From assembly GCA_016781225.1 (NCBI GenBank), contig JADDQT010000043.1, positions 1-11,120 of the forward strand: 11,120 nucleotides of DNA. The letters run 5' to 3'. The stretch is from Actinomycetota bacterium (GTDB lineage: Bacteria > Actinomycetota > Acidimicrobiia > Acidimicrobiales > GCA-2861595). Position 1 is the first letter of the stretch; each line of letters opens with the position of its first letter. The notes under the pieces are model-generated. The model was not told the origin of the DNA. It did no database searches and saw nothing but the letters and a program-made list of their open reading frames with translations. Shown here one piece after another: positions 1 through 6,501 of the stretch. Both the position numbers and the translations under genes were made by a program.

Positions 1-222
1 CGCCTCTACCGCGTCCTCGGCTCAGCCACCACGTCGGGTGGCGACATCGCGCGCGCCCTACTGGCGCTCAGCGACGACGTGCGCAGCGAGAGGCGAGACG
101 CCGTGGCGAGGAGCGCGATCCGCCGCCGGAACGCCATGTTGCTTCCGCTGCTCGTGCTGATCGCACCCACCATGTTGTTGTTCATCGCCGCGGCGCTGCC
201 CCACGTCATCTTCGGAAGGTGA
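1..222 (+). CDS. TadC-like type II/IV secretion F-domain protein, C-terminal fragment
   Basis: Only the last 73 codons are present; the frame is open at the left edge and stops with TGA at 220-222. The fragment has a charged amphipathic helix (DDVRSERRDAVARSAIRRRN) followed by one strongly hydrophobic helix (MLLPLLVLIAPTMLLFIAAA) and a very short tail. This basic-helix, Pro-containing membrane-helix ending is typical of TadB/TadC (T2SSF family) inner-membrane platform proteins, which work with the TadA ATPase to assemble Flp pili. The next gene is a Flp-type pilin and the following ones are TadE/TadG-like, which supports the call. TadC rather than TadB is inferred from its position as the last platform gene before the pilin. 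The basis is the C-terminal pattern and context; the diagnostic bulk of the protein is outside the window. Confidence 0.6.
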   Translation, partial: RLYRVLGSATTSGGDIARALLALSDDVRSERRDAVARSAIRRRNAMLLPLLVLIAPTMLLFIAAALPHVIFGR

Positions 223-241
223 GAGAGGAACTGGAGGAGAC

Positions 242-454
242 ATGAATCGACTGGTGCGGGCTTGGGGGTGGCTGGTTGCCGCCCATGCCAGCAGGCTCTC
301 CGAGCGGGAGCTCGATCCCGAGAGCGGCCAGGCCGTCAACGAGTGGCTGGGCCTGTCCGCCCTGGCCATCGTGGCGATCGTGGCCATCGGCGCTGTCCTC
401 AAGACGCTGGGCGTCGACATCATCGAGTGGATCCGCTCGCAGCTCGGCCTCTGA
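242..454 (+). CDS. Flp-type small prepilin
   Basis: This 70-residue protein has a 29-residue leader, then a hydrophobic helix (about residues 36-54) and a short amphipathic tail. The sequence around residue 29 reads ESG|QAVNEW. A Gly at -1, Glu at +5 and an aromatic residue at +6 match the Flp prepilin cleavage site (G|xxxxEY) used by TadV-type prepilin peptidases; here the usual Tyr is Trp. The mature pilin would be about 41 residues and could polymerise into a type IVc pilus. The start is well set by a GGAGGAGA ribosome site directly upstream of the ATG. The gene sits 19 bases after the TadC-like gene and 15 bases before the first TadE-like gene. The assignment rests on the motif, size and context, not on overall similarity. 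Confidence 0.72.
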   Translation: MNRLVRAWGWLVAAHASRLSERELDPESGQAVNEWLGLSALAIVAIVAIGAVLKTLGVDIIEWIRSQLGL

Positions 455-469
455 GGTTCCCGACGACCG

Positions 470-898
470 ATGCTGTCCGCCATGCCGTTCCGACCGCCGC
501 AGGAGCAGGGCGTCGCCCGTCGAGCCGCCGGGGAGGACGGTTCCGCCGCACCCGCCTACGTCTTCGCCGTGGGCCTCTCTCTCATCTTCTTCGTGCTCTT
601 GGTGCAGTTCGTGGTCTGGCAGTACGGCAGAGGTGTGGTCCGCTCCGCCCTCGACGAGGGGGCTCGGGTGAGTGCGCCGGCCCAAGCGGGGCCGGCCGAC
701 TGCCAGGAGCGGGCGCGGGCTGTGGTGACCGATCTCATGGGTGGCGCCATGGGCGATGAGGTGAGGATCCGCTGCACGCAGACGGCGACGCAGGTTCTAG
801 CCGAGGCCACCGTCACCTTCCGGTCCTGGCTCCGCCCGAGTCCGGACTGGTCATTCACGGTGGCGGCCAGCGCCCGCAAGGAGGCATTGCCATCGTGA
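470..898 (+). CDS. TadE-like pilus assembly pseudopilin
   Basis: This 142-residue protein has a short cytoplasmic N-terminus, one membrane helix at about residues 30-50 (YVFAVGLSLIFFVLLVQFVV) and an extracytoplasmic domain with two cysteines (C78, C102) that could form a disulphide. The layout is that of TadE/TadF-family minor pilins, which help anchor or initiate the Flp pilus. The residue expected to be Glu at +5 of a prepilin site is Ala here (G24|SAAPAY), so prepilin-peptidase processing is doubtful. The start is uncertain: ATG 470 and ATG 482 are both possible and neither has a strong ribosome site. The stop overlaps the next start (GTGA at 895-898). The call relies mainly on topology and position between a Flp pilin and a clearer TadE-like gene. 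Confidence 0.58.
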   Translation: MLSAMPFRPPQEQGVARRAAGEDGSAAPAYVFAVGLSLIFFVLLVQFVVWQYGRGVVRSALDEGARVSAPAQAGPADCQERARAVVTDLMGGAMGDEVRIRCTQTATQVLAEATVTFRSWLRPSPDWSFTVAASARKEALPS

Positions 899-1302
899 AG
901 GACGAGCGAGGCACCGTGGCGGTGGAGCTGCCCGTGGCCCTCGGGCTGTTCCTCGTTCCAATCGCCCTGCTCGTCATCACCATCCCGGCGTGGCCCGAAC
1001 GCCAGACGGTGGCGCGAGCAGCAGCGATCGAGGCGGCCCGCAGCGCCGTACTGGCCGGCTCGCTCGATGAGGGCATCGAGAACGGCAACGCCGCGGTAGC
1101 CCAGGCGGCCCGCAACTACGGCCTCGATCCCGAACAGTTCGGGGTCGTGTGGGACGGCGGCTTCGGTCGTGGCCAGAGCATCACGGCCCGAGTAACGGTG
1201 CGGATGCCGGCTCTGGTGGTGCCGGGTCTCACCGCCGTGGAGGCGTGGTCGTGGACGGCCAGCCACACCGAGCGCGTCGACGACTACCGGAGCATGCCGT
1301 GA
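895..1302 (+). CDS. TadE-like pseudopilin with prepilin-type N-terminus
   Basis: This 135-residue protein starts at GTG 895 inside a GTGA overlap with the previous stop, and AAGGAGG lies at a suitable distance upstream. The N-terminus (DERGTVAVELPVALGLFLVP) is characteristic of TadE: a Gly, then a stretch with Glu at +5 (G6|TVAVE), then a membrane helix to about residue 30. The rest is a small extracytoplasmic domain, beginning with an Ala/Arg-rich helix that likely continues the pilin-like spine. TadE and TadF proteins are processed like pilins and are needed for Flp pilus assembly. The stop overlaps the next gene's GTG (1299-1302), giving two successive GTGA couplings. The family call is good; the exact TadE versus TadF role cannot be decided. 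Confidence 0.7.
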   Translation: MKDERGTVAVELPVALGLFLVPIALLVITIPAWPERQTVARAAAIEAARSAVLAGSLDEGIENGNAAVAQAARNYGLDPEQFGVVWDGGFGRGQSITARVTVRMPALVVPGLTAVEAWSWTASHTERVDDYRSMP

Positions 1303-1721
1303 CCCGGGTCGACGAGCGAGGCTCCATCACGCTGTGGGTGCTGGGGCTGTGCATGATGATGGTCTTCGTCGGGGGCATCAGCCTCGACCTGTGGCGAGCG
1401 TTCAGCGAGCGACGAGCTCTGGCCGGGGTGGTCGACGCAGCAGCCGTGGCCGGATCGAACGGCATCGACGTGGGGTACTTCCGCCAAACGAGCGAGCTTC
1501 GCCTCGATCCCCCTCGGGCTGAACAGCTCGCCGCCGACAACCTGGCCGCCCAGTCGGACACGAGGGCACTGGTGGCTGCCGACACCGTTGCCACGACAGA
1601 CGAGGTGACGGTGACGGCCAAGGGACGAGTGAACTTCACGCTTCTTCGCATGTTCATGGCCGGCGAGGAACCCTTCACCGTTACCGTCAGGGCGACGGCT
1701 GATCCGAGGAGATCGCCATGA
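1299..1721 (+). CDS. TadG-like (Tad-family N-terminal) membrane protein
   Basis: I place the start at GTG 1299, which overlaps the previous stop by four bases, giving 140 residues. An open frame extends upstream, but it is only the antisense-free shadow of the preceding gene. The N-terminus reads DERGSITLWVLGL followed by a membrane helix, then SLDLWRAFSERRALAGVVDA and AAAVAGSNG. The pattern of RG, membrane helix, LD, basic/Leu stretch and DAAAxAG is the signature of the TadG/TadE 'putative Flp pilus-assembly' N-terminal domain. The remainder is a short extracytoplasmic domain, far shorter than full TadG proteins with a von Willebrand domain, so this is a minimal TadG-like version. The stop overlaps the ATG of the lipoprotein gene (ATGA 1718-1721). 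Confidence 0.7.
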   Translation: MTRVDERGSITLWVLGLCMMMVFVGGISLDLWRAFSERRALAGVVDAAAVAGSNGIDVGYFRQTSELRLDPPRAEQLAADNLAAQSDTRALVAADTVATTDEVTVTAKGRVNFTLLRMFMAGEEPFTVTVRATADPRRSP

Positions 1722-2323
1722 GGACCAGAAGGCGACACGCGTGGTGCTGTCTGCTGTTGCTAGCCGCGTTGGCGCTGGGGGCATGCAGCGACGGCGACAG
1801 TGACAGTGACGCACGGCCGAACACCACGACGAGTTCTCAGCCGACGCCGGATACCGGCTCCTCCACCTCGGTCCAAGGAACCCAGCCGCCGCCTCTGAAC
1901 ACCGCTGGCGAGGATCTCAACGCCGTGGTCCGCAGCATCTTCGAGTACCGCACATGGATCTCGCGCCACCCGGACCCCGAGGCGTTCAAGGCTATTTACT
2001 CGCAGGAGTGCACCTGCCTGGCCAACGACCAGGCCAAGTACGCCGACTACGTGGCCAAGGGCCAGCGCTGGGACGACGGAGGCATCGTGGTGCTGGAAGT
2101 CACCGAGATCCGCCGGGTCAACGAGAACTTCGTACGGATGCGGGTGGTAACCGAGCACGGCCCACAGCGACTCGTCGACGCCAGCGGGAACGTGGTGCGC
2201 GAAGGCCCGGGTTGGAAGCCATTTGCCGACGTGTACGAGCTGGTACGCCCGGCGCCAGGCGCCCCGTGGAAGGTGTCGCTGATCGACAACGTGGGCTACC
2301 TCGAAGGCCAGGGGCGACCTTGA
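1718..2323 (+). CDS. Putative lipoprotein with C-terminal NTF2-like domain
   Basis: This 201-residue protein begins with basic residues and a hydrophobic stretch ending in a lipobox (LALGAC). Cys23 would be lipidated and the protein held on the outer face of the membrane. A Ser/Thr/Pro-rich linker of about 35 residues follows. The C-terminal part (about residues 65-195) starts with an alpha-helical segment (DLNAVVRSIFEYRTWI) and ends in beta strands with a Trp and a Val-Asp-Asn close. This layout suggests an NTF2/SnoaL-like fold, though I infer that from the pattern and do not recognise a family. GAGGAG precedes the ATG at good spacing. The gene overlaps both neighbours (ATGA upstream, TGATG downstream). 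An assembly or anchoring role in the pilus machine is likely but unproven. Confidence 0.65.
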   Translation: MRTRRRHAWCCLLLLAALALGACSDGDSDSDARPNTTTSSQPTPDTGSSTSVQGTQPPPLNTAGEDLNAVVRSIFEYRTWISRHPDPEAFKAIYSQECTCLANDQAKYADYVAKGQRWDDGGIVVLEVTEIRRVNENFVRMRVVTEHGPQRLVDASGNVVREGPGWKPFADVYELVRPAPGAPWKVSLIDNVGYLEGQGRP

Positions 2324-3231
2324 TGCGGCGCGCGTTGGCCTCTGTTGTGCTCCTCTCGATGCTGTTGGTTGTCGCGCCGGCCGCGGTAGCCGACGACCTG
2401 CCGGGTGGCGGGGAGGTCCGTCTCGGTAGTCCGGAGGTCGGAGGTGGCGGCGGCCCAGGCCTCGAAGGCGGCCTTCGTGTCTCCAACCCGGGGAGTGGCC
2501 AAGCTCCGAGCACGAGAGCACCAGGTAGCCGAGAGCCTGCTCGGTTCTACTGGCGGTCAGCTCCGAGCAATTCGGCCATCTGCGGGACTGATGGGAACTG
2601 GTACCCACGGGCACCGCTGGGCGAGGGCACCGAAGCCGAAGCCACCCTCCCAGTGGGTGTGGTGCCTGATCCAGCTAGGCAGGGCTTCGATGTGACGCTG
2701 TGGGATCGGCAGACCCAATCGCCGGTCCCGGGCTCCGAGAGCCGGGTCGTCTGCTCCGGGGACGGCGCCGCTGTTCCTCTGCCGCCGGAGCCGCCTTCGG
2801 CGGAGGAGATATGGGACCGCGTGCCGATTCCCGAAGGCCGGATGGGCATCAACCCCGCCCGCGATGGCTTGACGGGGTTGGAGACGTGGCTCTGGTATGA
2901 AGGCGATGCCGGGCCGGTGCAGCTGCCGGTCATCGAGATCCGCGGCTACGCCGTGACCGCCACTGCCAAGCCAGCGGTATTCACCTGGAAGATGGCCGAC
3001 GATCCGGCCTCGCACTATTCCAGCTCCGTCCCCGGCAGCCAGGCGCACCCAGCGGCGGTGCACGTCTACCAAACCAAGCGGGACTACAACACCGTGATGG
3101 AGGTGGGTTGGGAGGGTTCCTATTCGTTCAGCGGGTTCGGAATCGCCCTCGCCAATCAGCCGCTCGGCCGGGTCACACTCACCAGCCAGCGGTTGTACCA
3201 CGTGGTGGAGGCCAGGGGAGTGCGGCAATGA
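2323..3231 (+). CDS. Secreted protein of Tad-cluster type, PKD-like C-terminal half
   Basis: This 302-residue protein starts at ATG 2323, sharing one base with the previous TGA, with AGGGG upstream. Residues 1-23 form a clear Sec signal peptide ending AVA, with cleavage before DD. A Gly-rich low-complexity stretch follows (about residues 28-65). Next is a domain with two cysteines (C87, C144), a Pro-rich linker, and the segment INPARDGLTGLETWLWYEGD. The GLxGLxTWLW stretch, followed by strands such as AVTATAKPAVFTWKM, resembles secreted proteins found in actinobacterial Tad-like clusters that carry PKD/Ig-like beta domains. That resemblance is from memory of the family pattern. The protein is probably exported and linked to the pilus or surface. 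The ATGA overlap with the next gene (3228-3231) supports co-expression. Confidence 0.62.
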   Translation: MRRALASVVLLSMLLVVAPAAVADDLPGGGEVRLGSPEVGGGGGPGLEGGLRVSNPGSGQAPSTRAPGSREPARFYWRSAPSNSAICGTDGNWYPRAPLGEGTEAEATLPVGVVPDPARQGFDVTLWDRQTQSPVPGSESRVVCSGDGAAVPLPPEPPSAEEIWDRVPIPEGRMGINPARDGLTGLETWLWYEGDAGPVQLPVIEIRGYAVTATAKPAVFTWKMADDPASHYSSSVPGSQAHPAAVHVYQTKRDYNTVMEVGWEGSYSFSGFGIALANQPLGRVTLTSQRLYHVVEARGVRQ

Positions 3232-3830
3232 CCGAGGTGATCAGCGTCGAGGTCGACGGCGAGGTCGAGGACGGCGGGCGCTTCTCCCCCGAGGACCGGC
3301 GACCACCTAGGTGGGGACTGCCGGCGGCGATCGCGGTCGCCGGGGTGTTGCTGCTCGCCGTCCTCGTGATGGTGGTGTTGCCGGCGCTAACTGGCGCGGG
3401 CAACAAGCCCAACGATGAGACTGAGGCGGGAAGAGACGTGGCTGAGACGGCGCAGCGGAGGGCACCTGAAGCGACGCCGGTCGATCCACGGATCGACAGC
3501 GCAGCGAAGGCGCTGGCCGCATGGGGTCAGTTCGCCGTCACCGGTGACCCGGCAGCTCTCGAAGGTTTCTTCGACAAGGAGGGCCCGCAGTACCGAGCCC
3601 TGAAGGACGAGGCTCCAGGTCTTGTCGGCACCGCTCGGGGAGGGACGCCCTACCGCGTGACCCTCACAAGTGACGACATCATGTCCGGTCAGACTGGCGA
3701 AGCGGTGTTGAGAGGAAAGGTGAGCTGGGCGCGACCGGGAGAGAGCGACCAGGTGCACCTCTGGGAAATCGTTCTACGCGCCACGCATGACGGGCGCTGG
3801 CTCCTCTGGACGGTCCGGGCCGGTCGATGA
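3228..3830 (+). CDS. Single-pass membrane protein, NTF2-like outer domain (hypothetical)
   Basis: I place the start at ATG 3228 in an ATGA overlap, with AGGGGAG about 8 bases upstream, giving 200 residues. The protein has an acidic cytoplasmic N-terminus (residues 1-27), one membrane helix (about 31-54) and an extracytoplasmic part. The last 110 residues begin with helices (DSAAKALAAWGQFAVTGDPA, ALEGFFDKEGPQYRAL) and finish with strands containing Trp (WEIVLRATHDGRWLLWTV). This helix-then-strand order, with a short loss-of-residue 'TGDPAAL' turn, suggests an NTF2-like fold. It may be a distant partner of the lipoprotein two genes upstream. It is the last gene of the pilus operon, with a stem-loop directly downstream. 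I do not recognise a named family. Confidence 0.6.
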   Translation: MTEVISVEVDGEVEDGGRFSPEDRRPPRWGLPAAIAVAGVLLLAVLVMVVLPALTGAGNKPNDETEAGRDVAETAQRRAPEATPVDPRIDSAAKALAAWGQFAVTGDPAALEGFFDKEGPQYRALKDEAPGLVGTARGGTPYRVTLTSDDIMSGQTGEAVLRGKVSWARPGESDQVHLWEIVLRATHDGRWLLWTVRAGR

Positions 3831-3837
3831 GGGGTTT

Positions 3838-3858
3838 GGAGCGAGGCCAGCTGGCTCC
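3838..3858 (+). terminator. Possible stem-loop at end of pilus operon
   Basis: Just after the last operon gene, GGAGC (3838-3842) can pair with GCTCC (3854-3858), and the centre contains the perfect 10-bp palindrome GCCAGCTGGC (3846-3855). No T-run follows, so this is not a classical intrinsic terminator. It may still slow or end transcription between the pilus operon and the TTG-initiated gene. Confidence 0.25.
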
Positions 3859-3907
3859 TGGCGGTTAGATCCGAACACACATTCGAACAGCCGACTCAGG
3901 GGCGATC

Positions 3908-4687
3908 TTGCCAGACTTTCAAGCGTGGGCTCCCCAAGACTGGTCAGCGCTTGCCGCCGTTACTACGGCGGCCGTGGCGGTAGTCGCGGCGGTCGTAGCC
4001 TACTTCCAGGTTCGGGAGGCTCGACGGACCCGCGAAGAGCAGGCTCGGCCGTTCGTCGTCGTGGACATTCAGCCCAGTGCGGTGGGTGGGAACATCCTCA
4101 ACCTGGTCATCGAAAACGTGGGTAGGACCTTGGCCAGGGACGTGAAGATTCGCTTCTCACCCGCACTGAAGACCGCTCGTCCTGATTATGACCTGAACAA
4201 CACTGCTCTGATCCGCGAGGGGATTCCGACCCTGCCACCGGCCCGTAGGATCGAGGTGCTCTTTGACGTGTCGCATGAACGTCTGGAGAACGACCTTCCG
4301 AAGCGCTATGAGGCGACGGTCTCGTTTAAAGACGCCCGTGGTCGCCCGCAGGAGGCCCTCTCGTACGTCATTGACGTCAGTTATCTCTACGGCGCACTGA
4401 CGGTTGATGAGTACGGGCCACACCACACAGCGAAGGCGCTGCGAGGGATCGAGAAGACGCTAGGCAAATGGACGGGTCGGCAAGGTCGCCTCAAGGTTTG
4501 GACCCGTGATGAGGACGAAGCCAACAAGCTCAGTCAAGTCGAGCATGACCTTACCGGTGCGTATCCCACTCTGAGCCAAGAGCCACCGCCGGAGATTCTC
4601 ATGGCGGTCGGCCGCGGTGTCATCGTACGAACTGTGGTGCGCAGCGTTCGGCGATGGTTCGAGCGCCGGGATACGTCTGACGACTAA
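3908..4687 (+). CDS. Membrane-anchored hypothetical protein
   Basis: This 259-residue protein starts at TTG 3908, supported by AGGGG five bases upstream; no better ATG or GTG lies nearby. Residues 13-34 form one membrane helix, followed by a basic helix (YFQVREARRTREEQARPFVV) that predicts a cytoplasmic C-terminal domain. The segment DIQPSAVGGNILNLVIENVG followed by RTLARDVKIRF gives beta strands of an Ig-like sandwich. I have seen this 'TM helix, Arg/Glu-rich helix, ARPFVVVD, N-hydrophobic-VENVGRTxARDV' layout in many uncharacterised bacterial membrane proteins, whose function is unknown. The C-terminal third is rich in charged helices and ends RRWFERRD. The stop overlaps, tail to tail, the stop of a broken minus-strand gene. 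Co-function with the Argonaute pair downstream is not supported, given the 520-base gap. Confidence 0.7.
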   Translation: MPDFQAWAPQDWSALAAVTTAAVAVVAAVVAYFQVREARRTREEQARPFVVVDIQPSAVGGNILNLVIENVGRTLARDVKIRFSPALKTARPDYDLNNTALIREGIPTLPPARRIEVLFDVSHERLENDLPKRYEATVSFKDARGRPQEALSYVIDVSYLYGALTVDEYGPHHTAKALRGIEKTLGKWTGRQGRLKVWTRDEDEANKLSQVEHDLTGAYPTLSQEPPPEILMAVGRGVIVRTVVRSVRRWFERRDTSDD

Positions 4688-5026
4688 CGCATGGCTATTA
4701 CCGCCATTCGAACACGGTGCTCGGCGGAGGGGATGTCATCCTCCCATCTATACGGGTGGTCATGCCTCCACTCGCGAAGTGTGGCGTTTCGTTCGGCCTC
4801 TATGACCCGGCGATTGAGCTGACCCGACCATCGCCGTGCGTCGGCCTCTCCCGAACGACTGCAGCCAGTGTTGGACGTCGTCGTGGACAAGCACTAGCTC
4901 GTTCGAGTCGCCCCAGTACCACCTGAGCCTTGCTTCGTTGAGGTGCTGGGATGCCCATGAATGGATCCCTTCCGGCGGAACTCTTGGGTCCGTCACCAGG
5001 TCTGTTGACACCTTTCGGCCGCACAT
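4684..5026 (-). pseudogene. Frameshifted hypothetical gene on the minus strand
   Basis: Two minus-strand frames read like real protein and join if one base shift is allowed at about 4848-4853. The upstream frame from ATG 5026 gives TDLVTDPRVPPEGIHSWASQ, then HLNEARLRWYWGDSNELVLV and HDDVQHWLQSFG. The next frame continues EADARRWSGQLNRRVIEAER, NATLREWRHDHPYRWEDDIP and SAEHRVRMAVIAMR, stopping with TAG at 4684-4686. Third positions are GC-rich in both halves and the composition is that of a soluble, Trp-rich small protein. After the shift point the first frame degrades into Arg/Ser-rich sequence. No good ribosome site precedes ATG 5026, so the true 5' end may lie further upstream in a third frame. 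I do not recognise the family. A sequencing error is the alternative to a real frameshift. Confidence 0.38.
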
Positions 5027-5151
5027 CGCTGGTCGCCCGTGTGTGGGTGGTCAGCCGGTCGCTGCTACTCCACCTGACCATCTCGGCAGTCAGCGGTGTT
5101 ATGCCGCCGCGGTCGGCACGCCTCGACCCTCTGTGCTCGGAGCTCACGTCG

Positions 5152-5197
5152 CGTGACTGTCACACCCCCTCCATCGTGACTGTCACACCCCCTCCAT
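5152..5197. repeat. Two tandem 23-bp repeats with palindromic cores
   Basis: Copies at 5152-5174 and 5175-5197 are identical. Each carries the perfect palindrome GTGACTGTCAC (5153-5163 and 5176-5186) followed by a C-rich CACCCCCTCCAT tail. The 23-bp period puts both palindromes on nearly the same face of the helix. The array ends 11 bases before the GTG of the HNH-APAZ gene and overlaps where its promoter should be. It fits a pair of operator sites, but could also be a relic of a transposon end or an iteron-like pair. Confidence 0.85.
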
Positions 5198-5209
5198 AAG
5201 GTAGTGCCG
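5176..5209 (+). promoter_or_regulatory. Candidate promoter of the short pAgo operon
   Basis: TAAGGT (5197-5202) fits the actinobacterial -10 pattern TANNNT. GTGACT (5176-5181), inside the second repeat, shares four of six bases with TTGACA but with a short 15-base spacer. Transcription would begin close to the GTG at 5209, which would make the mRNA leaderless or nearly so. Against that, AAGG at 5198-5201 could instead serve as a ribosome site on a longer transcript. This is inference from pattern only. Confidence 0.3.
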
Positions 5210-6501
5210 TGGCATCGACGCAGCGGAGGGCCATTCCGGACCCGGTCACGAATCGGCTCTACTCGCTATCGGGAAACGAGTGCGCCTTCCCGGGGTGCAG
5301 GAACCCGGTTACGTACCAGGAGGCGCCTGGTGAGAAGCCGGTGACCTTGGCCCAGCGGGCGCACTTGGTTGGAGTGGGCAGGCAGGGACCGAGATCGAGG
5401 GCGACGCCGCTGTCGGGTGATCCAGACGCGATCGAGAACCTCACGCTGCTCTGCGGTGTTCACCACCCGATCGTGGACAACAACCCGCGCATCTACTCGG
5501 TCGAGGTGCTTGCGAAGTTCAAGGCAGATCACGAGGCGAAGAGGGCACCGGAGCCACTGAGGATGCCGCCACCGCCAAGGCAGACGGAAGCGGTTGACCT
5601 GTCGTTGCTACCGGTGCTGGCGCTGCCGGTCACCGTGTGGAAAGCCAAGTCGATGTTCCGAACGACAGAGGAAGTCGCCGCACATCTCCCGCGCCCTAGA
5701 GGTACGCAGGTTCTGCCCTTCGTACTGCTGGGCGGCAGGGTTTGGGCATTCCACGACCTTGCCGAGAAGAAGGGACCGTTCAAGCAGACCGTGGACCCAC
5801 GCACGGCTGAACAGCTGGACGCGAGGCAGATGTTGAGGTCGGACGATCGGAACATCTTTGTCTGGCTACTCAATGCAGCGCTGAGACAAGCTCTCCTCCG
5901 GCGCGGCGTCCGCCACGACCGAGAACGTGACCGGTACTACTTCCTCGCGGATCATGAGACCGTGACTCGTCGCGTCGAAGCCCGAACCAAGACGGGGCGA
6001 AACCAGTCTGCGAAGAAGGTTGTGCGGCAAGAGGGAGAGCGGGCCGGCAATCTGCGTGACGTCTGGTGGCACCTCGCCGCTCAGTTGCGGTTCGAGGAGT
6101 TCATGCCTGGCGCGTGGGGGCTCACGATACGACCGGAGTTTCATCTCACCAAGGACGGCCGCGAGCCACTTGATCCTCGCCGAATCGGGCGGAAGGTCAC
6201 CAGACGCAAGTCCCGGATGTACAACGAGGGCTACTTCGACGCAGTGCACTTCTTCCGTTACTACCTGCTCGACGGCAATGCTCGACTGACGCTCCACATC
6301 GGCAGGCAGACGATCACCATCGAAGGTGACTTCCCTGCTGTTGACGCATCCTGGGCAGAGATCGACGACAAACGGTTCGACCCGATTCACATGCTGGACA
6401 GCGGTGACGAAGACGACGTGCTCGACGCCGTGGTCGAGACCTTCACTCTCGATGATGACGAATGGGACTGGGGAGCCGAGCACTCCGAAGACGACCGATG
6501 A
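5209..6501 (+). CDS. HNH endonuclease-APAZ fusion, effector of a short pAgo system
   Basis: This 430-residue protein starts at GTG 5209. Residues about 15-110 are an HNH nuclease: CAFPGC (C25, C30), AHL with H52, ENLTLLCGVHHPIVD with N77, C82, H85/H86 and D90. C25, C30, C82 and one His would hold a zinc, while H52, N77 and H86 match the catalytic HNH triad, so the nuclease looks intact. A Pro-rich linker (115-125) leads into an APAZ domain (about 128-395), recognisable from VWWHLAAQLRFEEF, WGLTIRPEFHLTKDG, RKSRMYNEGY and the FFRYYLL helix. The C-terminus is strongly acidic. APAZ proteins bind short pAgos and take the place of their missing N/PAZ lobe. The ATGA overlap with the pAgo gene implies coupled translation. 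In this family the nuclease is expected to be activated by guide/target binding and to degrade DNA; that activity is inferred for this protein. Confidence 0.88.
   Translation: MASTQRRAIPDPVTNRLYSLSGNECAFPGCRNPVTYQEAPGEKPVTLAQRAHLVGVGRQGPRSRATPLSGDPDAIENLTLLCGVHHPIVDNNPRIYSVEVLAKFKADHEAKRAPEPLRMPPPPRQTEAVDLSLLPVLALPVTVWKAKSMFRTTEEVAAHLPRPRGTQVLPFVLLGGRVWAFHDLAEKKGPFKQTVDPRTAEQLDARQMLRSDDRNIFVWLLNAALRQALLRRGVRHDRERDRYYFLADHETVTRRVEARTKTGRNQSAKKVVRQEGERAGNLRDVWWHLAAQLRFEEFMPGAWGLTIRPEFHLTKDGREPLDPRRIGRKVTRRKSRMYNEGYFDAVHFFRYYLLDGNARLTLHIGRQTITIEGDFPAVDASWAEIDDKRFDPIHMLDSGDEDDVLDAVVETFTLDDDEWDWGAEHSEDDR

Noticed and set aside
1149..1298. Upstream extension of the TadG-like frame.
   Set aside because: It overlaps the previous gene by 150 bases with Arg/Gly-rich residues; GTG 1299 in a GTGA overlap gives the proper Tad N-terminus.
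1954..2322. Upstream extension of the secreted-protein frame.
   Set aside because: It is out-of-frame reading of the lipoprotein gene; ATG 2323 gives a clean signal peptide and ribosome site.
1760..2614. A 284-codon minus-strand frame opposite the lipoprotein and secreted-protein genes.
   Set aside because: It is an antisense shadow with no domain-like pattern; the plus-strand genes have a lipobox, a signal peptide and coupled starts.
3831..3907. A possible tRNA 3' end or attachment site because of a TTCGAAC stretch.
   Set aside because: No acceptor stem, anticodon arm or CCA context can be built around it.
3880..4714. The 10-mer CATTCGAACA occurs at 3880-3889 and 4705-4714, flanking the TTG-initiated gene, like a target-site duplication.
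   Set aside because: The match is only 10 bases, there are no inverted ends or transposase, and a match of this size between the two gaps is not rare enough to count.
5152..5197. The tandem repeat as the start of a CRISPR array.
   Set aside because: The units are directly adjacent with no spacers and there are only two copies.
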